From Mytilus trossulus (taxonomy: Eukaryota; Mollusca; Bivalvia; Mytilida; Mytilidae), in assembly GCF_036588685.1 (NCBI RefSeq), contig NC_086374.1:28326886-28390885 (forward strand): 64,000 bases of DNA, in the 5' to 3' direction. This document shows positions 46,957 to 56,530 of the stretch, in pieces. A program made the position numbers and the translations under genes. The notes under the pieces were generated by a model, which worked only from the letters and a program-made list of their open reading frames with translations, was not told the DNA's origin and did no database searches. Numbering within the stretch: the stretch's first letter is position 1; every line of letters begins with the position of its first letter.

Positions 46957-47074
46957 GACTCAGACGTACATATATATATATATATATATATATAAGTGTC
47001 TAAGAATGTAACTTTAACACACTAATGAGTGTTATAAAATTAGGTGTTATATTTTATATATTATTCACGCAATA

Positions 47075-47101
47075 TTTCGCTAAACAAATTAGCTTCATCG
47101 G
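47075..47101 (-). ncRNA. Hammerhead-core-like motif
   Basis: Minus strand: CCGATGA, a 5-bp stem (GCTAA/TTAGC), then GAAA. This matches the hammerhead catalytic core CUGANGA...GAAA except U4 to C. It lies about 190 bases after the stop of the Penelope-like ORF, where hammerhead motifs are known in this class of elements. Flanking bases CACGC/GCGTG pair with each other, which is not the canonical stem layout, so activity is unproven. Confidence 0.35.
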
Positions 47102-47292
47102 GCGTGTGCATCTATCAAGGTGAAATCGGATGCATGACAAAAAATATCTTTGTAGCTTGAGCTACACAAAAGTTTAACATATTGATTAATGATCTGTATA
47201 AAACAAATTTTTGCCGTTTATTGTACATAAACATTTTTTTCAAAAATTAAAACAAATAGTTGTTTTAGTTAAATAGAAGTAAAATTGATGAG

Positions 47293-49905
47293 TTATTCCT
47301 TTGCTTTCGGGTAGAACTGTTTTTCATCCCTCTCATTAAGTCCATCAGGTTCAAGAGTACGTAGCTGATGCATCCAGAACCTTTCTCTCTTTTTTCTCAT
47401 TTCTGAGTCCCAATTTTGGTTTACCTCAATTATTTGAAAGGTGATATTTTCAAAAGTGTGTCCTGTTCTTAAGAGGTGTCTCGTAATTGGACAGTTTCTT
47501 CCTTTTGTATAAAACGACCGATGATTGTTTAGTCTGATGTTAAATGTGGTTTCTGTTTCACCAACATACTGCAGCTTGCAAGTTCCACAAGTAAGAATAT
47601 AAATACTATTTTCCGTTTTGCAATTAGATGTAACATAGATGTTGTATCGCTGCTTTGTTACTGTGCTGCTGAAAGAGTGGTCAGTGTTGGCGGCTTTACA
47701 GCACTTACAGTTCCTTCTACCGCATTGTTTGTAACACCCAAATTTTGAAGTTTCTTGTTTCTTTACTTTTGATGTCACAAGTATGTCTTTGAGATTTTTG
47801 GGTCTGCGATAGGCAATCAGAGGAGGTGATGGAAAAATTTCTTTTAAGGACGAGTCATTTTCGATTAGACGCCAGTGCTTTCGGATAGAAGATGAAATAT
47901 TTGTCAAATCGGGATGGAATGTTACAACAAACGGAATTCTATCTGCACGGGTCGCCTTATTTTTGTATTCCATGAGGCTAGCTCGATCTTTTTCTTTAGC
48001 TTTATCAAAAGCGTCTGTGATGTTTTTGGTTTTATATCCTCTTGATTTCAGCTGTGTTTTTAGTTGTCCCAAACGATAGTTAAGTTTGGATTCAGAGGAG
48101 CAAATTCGCTTTAGTCTGATGGCTTGACTGTAAGGTATACTCCTGGAGCAGTGTTTCGGATGACAACTTTTTGGAGAAAGGAACTGGTGTTTATCAGTTT
48201 TCTTTGTGTGGAGGTCAGTTGTCATGACCCCGTTTTTTACAAATGTGGTGGTGTCGAGAAAAGCAATTTTCTCGCTTGAAAATTCAGATGTAAATTTAAT
48301 TGAATGATGGAACTGATTACAATGATCTAAGAAATCTTGCAAATGTTCTGCAGTATCGTTCCATTTCATGTCAATATCATCAATAAAACGGAGCCATGAC
48401 AAAGGTTTGTATGGCACACTCAAAAGGATGCGTTCTTCGAGATCCCCCATAAAAATGTTGGCAAAAGAAGGTGCCATTTTTGTTCCCATACTAGTTCCGT
48501 CAATCTGTAAAAAGTGCTTGTCGTTGAAAATAAAGTTGTTATTTTCAAGAACTAGCTTGAGCAATTGAACTAGACAGTCAGTTTGGGGATGTTTATCCTT
48601 TCGAGTATTCCATACTTTTTCACACGCGGCTATTCCTTCATCTTTTGGAATATTTGTGTATAAAGAACACACATCCATTGAAACCAAAATTGTGTTGTTG
48701 GGTAAAGGACTTAAGGAATTCATTTTCTTTAAATAGTCAGTCGTATCTTGAATATGAGATGGGAGTTGTTGAACATGTGGTCTGAGATGGTAATCAACAA
48801 ATTCAGAATTTTTTTCGGTGGGATGGCCATTAGCTGATACTATAGGTCTCCCTGGAATCCCTTCTTTGTGAAGTTTTGGAAGTAAGTAAAATCGACCGGC
48901 TGTGCACGTTTCGTCTGGGCGTAGATAATCGTACGTATCGTCATCAATTTGTTTATCTTTATTCATTTCTGAGAGGGCGTCATTAATTTTTTTGCTGATT
49001 TCTTTTGTTGGATCACATGTTAGTTCTTTATAAAATTTAGCGTTTGAGAGTTGACGATTTCCTTCTTCGATGTAGTCTGCCTTGTTCATCACTACAACGG
49101 CACTTCCTTTATCAGCTTGTTTGATAACAATTTCGTCACGGTCTTTTAAGTTAATCATGGCTTGACTTTCTGACTTTGAAATATTTCTGACTTGTTTACC
49201 ACTGATTGAAGATCTGACCTCAGCTTTGACTGATGTAATGAATGATTCCAAATTGTCGTTTTTGCTTTTAGGGGGATTCCATGTACTTTTCTTTTTAAAT
49301 TTTGGGATGCATATGTCTCCTTCATCACTCTCATACTCAGATTCATTCATTCCGGCTTCTTTTAAATTTTTCTTCTGTTGTCTATTGAAATGTTCTTTCA
49401 ACCGGAGACGCCTGGCAAATGCTTCTACATCTGTCTCAAGTTGTAAATTGTTGACGGTTGCTGGAGCTGGACAAAAATTAAGGCCTTTACTCAATAGTTT
49501 TTCCTCAGAGGTAGTTAGTTCTATTGATGACAGATTTACAACTAACTTATCTTGAACTGCGTGTTTTTGTTTTTTAAAACGCCTTTTCCTCGGTTGTTTT
49601 GATTTACTCTCTTTTAACAAGTTTAAAATTGGATCTTCTTCAAAAACGGAACTTTGTTGGTTTAAACGGTCTCGTTTGAATTTTTTATTTTGTTTAGCTT
49701 TGAAATTTTGTTTCTCTATTCCTTGAATGTCGAATAGTCGTCTTTGAATTACGTCCATGTCTTCTGGAGTAACAGACAGAGATGTTTTAATATATGTTTC
49801 ATTTATCTCCGAATTAATTTGTGTGTAGCCGTAGATGGAAAAGGAGAGTAAGAGTTGAAGAAGTCGGAATGAACAATTGAATAAAAAATCGTCCCAACGT
49901 TTCAT
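47293..49905 (-). CDS. Penelope-like element polyprotein: reverse transcriptase with GIY-YIG endonuclease
   Basis: 870 codons from ATG 49905, uninterrupted. Residues 1-250 are basic and charged. Reverse transcriptase spans about 255-600: 'ADKGSAVVVMNKADYI' (264-279), 'YLLPKLHKEGIPGRPIVS' (340-357), 'SMDVCSLYTNIP' (409-420), 'GTSMGTKMAPSFANIFM' (470-486) and catalytic 'RFIDDID' (506-512). A Cys-rich knuckle 'CYKQCGRRNCKCC' lies at 724-736. A GIY-YIG endonuclease lies at about 766-855 ('SIYILTCGTCKLQYVGET', then 'FNIRLNNHRS' with the catalytic Arg). This RT plus GIY-YIG order is diagnostic of endonuclease-bearing Penelope-like elements, which prime reverse transcription at a nicked target. The intact frame implies a recent, possibly active copy. 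Confidence 0.95.
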   Translation of the reverse strand: MKRWDDFLFNCSFRLLQLLLSFSIYGYTQINSEINETYIKTSLSVTPEDMDVIQRRLFDIQGIEKQNFKAKQNKKFKRDRLNQQSSVFEEDPILNLLKESKSKQPRKRRFKKQKHAVQDKLVVNLSSIELTTSEEKLLSKGLNFCPAPATVNNLQLETDVEAFARRLRLKEHFNRQQKKNLKEAGMNESEYESDEGDICIPKFKKKSTWNPPKSKNDNLESFITSVKAEVRSSISGKQVRNISKSESQAMINLKDRDEIVIKQADKGSAVVVMNKADYIEEGNRQLSNAKFYKELTCDPTKEISKKINDALSEMNKDKQIDDDTYDYLRPDETCTAGRFYLLPKLHKEGIPGRPIVSANGHPTEKNSEFVDYHLRPHVQQLPSHIQDTTDYLKKMNSLSPLPNNTILVSMDVCSLYTNIPKDEGIAACEKVWNTRKDKHPQTDCLVQLLKLVLENNNFIFNDKHFLQIDGTSMGTKMAPSFANIFMGDLEERILLSVPYKPLSWLRFIDDIDMKWNDTAEHLQDFLDHCNQFHHSIKFTSEFSSEKIAFLDTTTFVKNGVMTTDLHTKKTDKHQFLSPKSCHPKHCSRSIPYSQAIRLKRICSSESKLNYRLGQLKTQLKSRGYKTKNITDAFDKAKEKDRASLMEYKNKATRADRIPFVVTFHPDLTNISSSIRKHWRLIENDSSLKEIFPSPPLIAYRRPKNLKDILVTSKVKKQETSKFGCYKQCGRRNCKCCKAANTDHSFSSTVTKQRYNIYVTSNCKTENSIYILTCGTCKLQYVGETETTFNIRLNNHRSFYTKGRNCPITRHLLRTGHTFENITFQIIEVNQNWDSEMRKKRERFWMHQLRTLEPDGLNERDEKQFYPKAKE

Positions 49906-49979
49906 AAATCTGATGGACTTGACGCCCGGTGTCTGAGGCGTTAATTTGATATTTAAACCTTTTGGTATTGTGTTGTTAT

Positions 49980-50436
49980 CTATGTATATATAACTCGTCT
50001 AAACATCAACCTAACAATGTTAGATCTGTAAATTTGCTTTCGCAAATGTTTGGTTCTTCCCTCTCCGGGATTCGAACCCATGCTTCTGTGATATCGTGAC
50101 ACCAAATCGCCTGCACTGCAGCCGTCCCGCTAGACCACACGACCACCTGGGCTCTCAAAAAAAGAGCTTTCGGTGGCCATATGTTACCTTTCCACGTCAG
50201 CTTTAATCTAGCGGCGTACTACAGTACATGATATATAAGGCATGAAGATGTTATTGTTACAGATCAGCTAAATTATCTATAGTAAAGGATCCTACAAATT
50301 AATGTAAGATACAGTCACAGAAAATAATTATATTCATAAGTACGTCTGAGTCAGTGACAACCCTACAACAGATGTATCCATCGGATCGCCATCAATGATG
50401 GTGATACATGGCTGTGTACATAATGTATATATATAT
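49980..50436 (-). repeat. PLE-associated repeat unit 7 (inverted copy)
   Basis: Reverse complement of the units at 44.3-47.0 kb, from the hairpin next to 'AACTCGTCTAAACATCAACC' to 'ATACATGGCTGTGTACATAA' and (TA)n. Small differences (CTCTCC for CTCGCC, CTTCTG for CTACTG) show it is an older or separate copy. Confidence 0.9.
50059..50146 (-). ncRNA. tRNA-like Pol III segment, copy 7 (minus)
   Basis: B-box 50,068-50,078 (minus), A-box at about 50,129-50,139. It reads toward the Penelope-like ORF, so a Pol III transcript from here would enter the element. Confidence 0.6.
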
Positions 50437-51275
50437 ATAAAATATTGACACCTTGTGTTTGTGGCATAACATCTTGGTCACAAGTTCATTGTTTTCTGTT
50501 TAGTATTAGATTTATATTAAGATCCATTTTGTTACATCTCGTGATCAATTTTATTTGGCAATCGCCAATGTCAGTCAGCAGGGTTAAAGAACATCAGGTC
50601 TTTTGGAAAATGTTGTTTGTGCTGTATTTACACCCTTCTACAACGAAATTGTTTTACATGCACACGTATAAAAATTGCGGACTTTATCCAACGCAATCAT
50701 TAGGTTTGAACGTAGTTTTCAATTAAGACTTGTTTATATTTTATCGTTTGGGCTTGTATCATATTTTCCCTCCGGTTTATATGATCCTTTCATCCTATAT
50801 TGACTCTTAAAATTCAAGAATCAATCTTAAATTGAGGGTAAATTGTATGGCCTTCCAAATACCGTTTCGATCCCTAACATCACTGAGGAGACATATATTG
50901 TCGAAATCTAGATCTGGAGAACAAGAAAATATTGACACCTTGTTTTTGTGGCATAATATCTTGGTCACAAGTTCATTGTTTTCTGTATCAAATTTATATT
51001 AAGATCCATTTTGTTACATCTCGTGATCAATTTTATTTGACAATCGCCAATGACCGTCAGTAGGGTCAAAGAACATCAGTTGTTCGACCTGTTAGTCAAA
51101 TGCGTTTTGTTTAAATATACGTTTTCACTTTTGTGGTCTTTTGGAAAATGTTGTTTGTGCTGTATTTACACCCTTCTACAACGAAATTTGTTTTACATGC
51201 ACACGTATAACAATTGCGGACTTTATCCAACGCAATCATTAGGTTTGAACGTAGTTTTCAATTTAGACTTGTATT
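50437..51275 (+). repeat. 548-bp satellite, right block (about 1.6 copies)
   Basis: Same unit and orientation as 42,824-44,272. The first unit here lacks about 60 bases (the 'TTGTTCGACCTGTTAGTCAA' part), so the repeat step is near 488. Confidence 0.85.
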
Positions 51276-52090
51276 TATGACCTGGGAATGTTAAAGGTCA
51301 GAATTGGAAATTATAAGAGTGTTTTCGTTATACTAGCATATATTATTGAGGTCAGCTGTGAAACCCAATTTTCACCCAATCCTCATATAGATTTGGTCAT
51401 ATCGAGCAGGGCTCACCTTTTATTTTACTATATCATAAATGAGTGCTGCGAGATTTGTCAAATACAATCAGTTTGGCCGCTGCTTTCAGAGGAAAGCAAA
51501 TTGCACATGCTCTGTGCATGATGTTGATAAAAAGATGGACTTGCACTTGCTTTGTGTATAATGATGGTACCGTATAGTACATGTATCTCGATATGGCTAA
51601 GTTCAAACCCAGTTTTCACCCGATACTCATAAAAATTTGGTCATATCGAGCAAGGGCTAACCTATGATATTACTAGAACTATTGCAGTCGATTTCTTATT
51701 GGGTTTACCACCATTTATTATTTTTTTCAGCAAGAAAAATTAAAAACATTAATGTGATACAAGATTATGCTTTTATAGGATATCATGCACTTTCTCGAAA
51801 AACTAAGGATTTTCTCATCCCATGCATAGATTACCTTCACCGTATTTCAGTCCAAATAATTATGAGTTCATCACAGCATTAATTTCGAATATTCTTTCAA
51901 TATGGTCATAATGAAGATAATCACATGGATTAGTATTGTGAAAATAATTGTTAAATTTTCTATCTAATTTTAATAAATCGTATGAATTTCAAGATTATAT
52001 TTTCGTCCCATGTCATATGTTTGTTGAATTAGAGCTGTCGATAATGGAAGCTGTTAGATGTAATTCTTCAATTTACATGATATTATTGTA
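51276..52090. other. Non-coding with a short duplication
   Basis: 'TTTGGTCATATCGAGCA' occurs at 51,392 and 51,637 within a duplicated ~60-base context. No gene supported. Confidence 0.4.
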
Positions 52091-52270
52091 CTATTATTTA
52101 TTGTTTATACGTTTCTGGTTTTAGTTTGTTACCCCGATTTTGTTTTTTGTCCATGGATTTTTGAGTTGGAACAGCGGTATACTAAAGTTGCTTTTATTTC
52201 TCTGTGCTTTACACTCTTGCGTTTGTTGAAACAGTATGCCTGTCATGCACATTTATAGTATTTCTATCCC
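52090..52270 (+). repeat. Dispersed repeat fragment
   Basis: 'GGAACAGCGGTATACTAAAG' and neighbours match the dispersed family at 14,060 and 18,700 (opposite orientation). Confidence 0.5.
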
Positions 52271-52299
52271 ATTAAACCAGAGATAAAGGATACCACAGA

Positions 52300-53000
52300 T
52301 ACAGTTAAGTCGGCCTCATATCTTGACTTACATCTAGAATTTGACAATTAGGGTCGATTGAAAACAAAACTTTACGACAAAAGAGATGATTTAATCTTTC
52401 CAATTGTGAACTTTCCATTTCTAAGTAGCAACATTCAATCAGCACCTTCATACGGTGTATATATCTCCCAATTGATGTGATATTTCAGTGGTTGCATTTC
52501 CTATCATGATTTTCTTGATAGAGGGTGTTGCTCACAAGGAAGCTATTAAATCAAGAGTTCCAAATGGTGTAGTTGAAATCATCTCTTCGTAAATATTACG
52601 GACGCCATCATGAGTTGGTTGACCGTTATGAAATAACCGTTTCAAAAATGATATCGGATATGTTCCTTACCTAGTAACTACAATTCCATTCCCTTCCTTA
52701 AATGTGACCTACCGAATAAGACTATTTATCGCATGTGTTATCTCATAAGCAACACGACATGTGCCACATATGGAGCAGGATCTGCTTACTCTTTTTGAGC
52801 ACCTGAGATCACCCCTGGATTTTGGTGGGGTTCGTGTTGTTTATTCTGTAGTTTTCTATGTTGTGTCATGTGTACTATTGTTTGTCTGTTGGTCCTTTTC
52901 ATTTTTAGCTACGGCGTTGTCAGTTTATTTTCGATTAATGATTTTGACTGTCCCTCTGGTATCGTTCGTCTCTCTTTTAAATTTGAAGTAGTGTCTCTTT
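52300..53000 (+). pseudogene. Decayed RT-element 3' region, + copy
   Basis: In shifting frames it encodes KLYDKRDDL-like and 'FPIVNFPFLSSNIQSAPSYG' stretches, then 'VYISQL', typical of the C-terminal part of one retroelement reverse-transcriptase family. The non-coding-like tail follows ('CCACATATGGAGCAGGATCT', 'TTTTGGTGGGGTTCGTGTTG'). Stops and frame changes are frequent. Two long frames over the tail (52,761-53,176) belong to the repeat and are not separate genes. Confidence 0.55.
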
Positions 53001-53049
53001 ATCAAATATTGTTTATATTTAAATATAAGGCTGAGTTTTTTTTAAAAAT

Positions 53050-53270
53050 CAAACTAAATTGTATCCACATTTTTCTCAAAATGTCCTGTACCATGTCAGG
53101 AGTATGGCAGTTGTTGTCAAATAGTCCGTTTTTATGTATGTTGACGTTTGTTGTTCTTATACCTCAGTGTTTCTGATGTGATTCTTTCGGTTTGAGTTTG
53201 AACCCATATTAGTTCTCTCTCAATCGAATTATGACTTTTAAATATGATATACTACTTTATTTATTAAGAG
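53050..53270 (+). repeat. Dispersed repeat fragment
   Basis: Contains 'TCAATCGAATTATGACTTTT', shared with 19,027-19,046. Confidence 0.5.
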
Positions 53271-53539
53271 TTAAGTTGAAAAAAAATAATCTTCGACAAT
53301 TTTTTGACACCACACGAATTTGTTGATCTACACAATGTGTCAGTGTTTTTTCTAACTAACGACAGTTTTACCACGTCTTATATTATGGTTTACAATCTAG
53401 TCTGATGTTCAAAAGTACCGAACGTGATCTTTTTCCAAAAAAAACTGGAAGCAAAGTGTGAATTCGCATCAAATTGCTATTCGACGTGTCTAAGCATTTA
53501 TAAATCCAACATTCAATTGTTATCTATGCTGTGTCTTTT

Positions 53540-53760
53540 ATGTGACTTACTGAATAAGACTATTTACCTGGTTTGTAATATTCTGAACACCACAACGGGT
53601 GCCACATGTGTAGCAGGATCTGCTAACACTTCCGGAGCAGCTGATATCATCGTGATGTATGGGGGGGTGGGGGGGGGGTTCTTTTTGCTTAGTCTTTAGT
53701 TTTCTATTTTGTGTCTTATGTACTATTGTTTGTCTTTTTGTTTTTTAGCCATGGAAAGGC
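53540..53760 (+). repeat. Tail of the same RT-element family, + copy 2
   Basis: 'GTGCCACATGTGTAGCAGGA' and 'TTATGTACTATTGTTTGTCT' repeat the tail of the 52,300-53,000 fragment. Includes a G-run at 53,661-53,680. Confidence 0.55.
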
Positions 53761-53880
53761 ATTTTTTTTTATCTATGAGTTTGAATATCCGTCTAGTTTT
53801 GAATAAATTATCGGTACCCGCAATGCATCACATAACATTTTGCAATTGATTGCTGTTACTAATAAATCCTGTGTCAAATA

Positions 53881-54098
53881 CTGTAAACCAACATATTTTC
53901 GCGAGCGATTTATTTTCGCGACTTTCGCGAGTAGAAAAATAACGCGAATATAAATCGTCGCGAATATGTCAATCTTTGATATTTCATTAATAAACTGCAT
54001 CAAGTTAATCAGTTAATTGTGAAATTAAATAGCCGCGAAGTTGTCAAGAAAGGGTAAAACGCGAAATAAAGTATCCGCGAAAATAAGTTGGTTTACAG
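53881..54098. mobile_element. 218-bp MITE with TA target duplication
   Basis: Ends are CTGTAAACCAACATATTTTC (left) and the near-perfect complement (right, ..GAAAATAAGTTGGTTTACAG), 22 of 23 matching, flanked by TA on both sides. No coding capacity. TA duplication suggests the Tc1/mariner superfamily. Confidence 0.8.
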
Positions 54099-54099
54099 T

Positions 54100-54455
54100 A
54101 CTGTTAAAAGTTATGAGTCAACGTGATAGCCTTACTATATATATAGTGATTACACACTTGTGTAGAATCTACCTCTGGAAATAACAATTACACTACCAAA
54201 TTATCAACACCAGATACCAGATTTTGACATCTTTAAGGATGTCTAAAAGACGGACGAAAGACTTATTTGTGCTATGATATGTTTAAAGTCGATGAGCCAC
54301 ATTGAAAAAATCACTGTGTAGCAAATTGTGATATGGTACAATAAGATTATTTCACACAAATAAAACATATGAGTCAGGAGTGCTGACTACTAAGATCGTG
54401 ATCTCTCTGGATGACATACTTCACCAGTAGTTGCACGTAATCCAGTGATACTAAT
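54100..54455. other. Non-coding, part of inverted-repeat region
   Basis: Nothing coding seen. 'GTCATCCAGAGAGATCACGA' (minus) recurs near 58,633-58,655. Confidence 0.4.
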
Positions 54456-55605
54456 TAGATTTATTAAAGATACCAGGATTCAAATTGGTACACCAGACGC
54501 GCATTTCGTCTACAAAAGATTCAGTAATTAAAAAACATTAAAAAGCAATTTGATCACATGTCATTGGAACGTATGATGAATTCAGGTTTTCCAATTTCAT
54601 TTAATTTAATGGCATCTAAAATCATATAATGTGAATAACACAAAGTCGGTGTGATATATATATATATAGTATCATGTAAGACAATAAAAATCAAAACCAA
54701 GGAGTAAACAAAGACAAACAAAACCAAAGGACTATTACATAAACAGTTATAAATGTAACATGTAAATTTTATGTTTAATTCTAATATGACGTGCTTCTTT
54801 CGCTTTGTAAACAACACTGTGTGAAAATTCTCGATATATCTATACTTAGCGCAGACTCAGAGATATACATAATAATGGATGTTACAATATACCTCCCACG
54901 TAAATCCACATGTATTTGAACCTACATTGCAAACGCTTTGCCAAATTTATTGTACTACTATTTTTAATTAAACAAAAAACATTACAGAACTTTTATTCTT
55001 ATTCAGATGCATAATAAAAAGAATTAATGTATTGCAACTAGTTTTGTTTATTTTCTAAATATAGTAACACTGTATATTTTGTGCAATGTCAATTTCATCA
55101 TGGAACACTTTCTCTACAATGAGGGGTTCATTAAGGGTTGCAAATAAGCTTGATATTTATGCTACGATTTAAAAAAATATCAATATACATGTACTAATTT
55201 AAGTTGCAGTATAAAATCAATATTTAGTCAATATCACAAACATAAAAACTTTTTTGTAACCAACGAAGTTCGTATAAAATTGTATTAAAATGGAATTCTG
55301 AGGTTTTCTATTCTATTGCCTTTGATTCAGCGAGTCAACATGGAAGCTCCTTCTTTACGAAATGTCAATTTTGGATTTGACGGTAGCTTACGAGAAAATA
55401 TTTAAATTAAAAATCGGAAATATTGGGTTTGAGAATTAAACATATTTTTTTCTAGCGGTTATTAACGAAATAATTAATGCAAGTTAAAGATGTATGAGAA
55501 TATTTGAGCTTTATCTAACAAGGAGTAAAAAAGAACAGCTCCACACACGGCATACCAACCCTCGCTTCAGTATTTAAATTAACTTATTTGTCCTATTAGA
55601 ATCGA

Positions 55606-55767
55606 AATAATTCATGGAAGCCATAGATTTGTTGTACATTTACACATGGCCTGGGCCGTGATATTCGTTAATTTTATCCCTCGCTAACGCTCAGGATAAA
55701 ATTCGAATATCACGGCCCAGGCCATGTGTAAATTTCCAACAAATCTATGGCTTCCATGAGTTATTTC
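55606..55767. mobile_element. Foldback MITE, ~74-base arms
   Basis: Arms 55,606-55,679 and 55,693-55,767 are near-perfect complements ('GGCCTGGGCCGTGATATTCG' against 'CGAATATCACGGCCCAGGCC') around a 13-base loop. No open frame. Confidence 0.85.
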
Positions 55768-56324
55768 ATAAATAACATATCAGATAATATGATACGGTCC
55801 TATCAAGAGAGTGATAAAGATTTTAATATAATAGAAAAGTGAAATTCTGTAGCATTGAACACTTTCTTTGGTTTTATTAAATCTTGAAGTTTTCTTGGAA
55901 TTTTTTTTACCCTGTGCTGTATTAATTTTTTACTTATACTACCGGTATTATGTTGGAACAGAGATAAAAATTCTAAAGGAATAAAAAATATTCTATCTAA
56001 AAGTAAATATCCACTATTGTATTTGCACCGAAGTAACGTTGCAGTTATCACATTGTTAGCATTATATCAGGGTCACATATGACTTTTAAAATTATCATTT
56101 TATTAACAGTGAACTAGCTTTTAGTAACTGCGATTACTCTTTGATCTGTCCATTGTCTCTGTTGTGTTTTTTTAGTGTCTTGTATGTAAAATCCTGTTCA
56201 ACTGATGCGTATAGTTTTTCTAATGATGTACTGTTACATCACTGTCAACTGTTAGGGTTGCAATTGGGCTTGGCGCCAGCAAACATTTTTAACCTCGTCT
56301 CATTCTGTATGTGCCTATCCCAAG

Positions 56325-56530
56325 TTATATAAGGAGCCTGTAATTCAGTGGTAGTCATTTGTTGCTGCAAATCATAATTATTTTCCGTTGATGGTGTTGT
56401 AGGCCACTACCTCTTTTTCATTTCAAATGATCTACATTCGTCATTTCGGGGCCTTTAAAAGCTTACTACTAGTATGGGGTATTTTGTTGAAGTTTGCATG
56501 GTGATCTCTAGTCATTAAACAGTGCTTAAT
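56325..56530 (+). repeat. Dispersed 'GGAGCCTGTAATTCAGTGG' repeat, copy 1
   Basis: Start and the later 'ATTTCGGGGCCTTTAAAAGC' match the family found again at 59,705-59,900. A well-known mussel repeat by memory. Confidence 0.65.

Larger units (their letters stand above)
44273..46980 (+). repeat. Array of PLE-associated repeat units (440 and 654 bp)
   Basis: The segment 'TCGTGTGGTCTAGCGGGACG' begins at 44,401, 44,841, 45,281, 45,935 and 46,589: spacings 440, 440, 654, 654. The longer unit is the 440-bp unit plus a (TA)n tract and a foldback of about 214 bases. Units share 'TAGGATCCTTTACTATAGAT', 'ATGTACACAGCCATGTATCA' and 'GATGGATACATCTGTTGTAG'. Near-identity indicates recent amplification. Confidence 0.9.
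46960..50436 (-). mobile_element. Penelope-like element with inverted repeat unit upstream
   Basis: Consists of the 870-codon ORF, a ~300-base 3' region with a hammerhead-core-like motif, and upstream (49,980-50,436) one complete copy of the PLE-associated unit, in the same orientation as the ORF and opposite to the array on its left. The (TA)n at 50,425-50,436 borders the satellite. Confidence 0.8.

Noticed and set aside
52761-53176. Hydrophobic 76-102-codon proteins
   Set aside because: They coincide with a widespread retroelement tail that is present in several decayed copies with broken frames.
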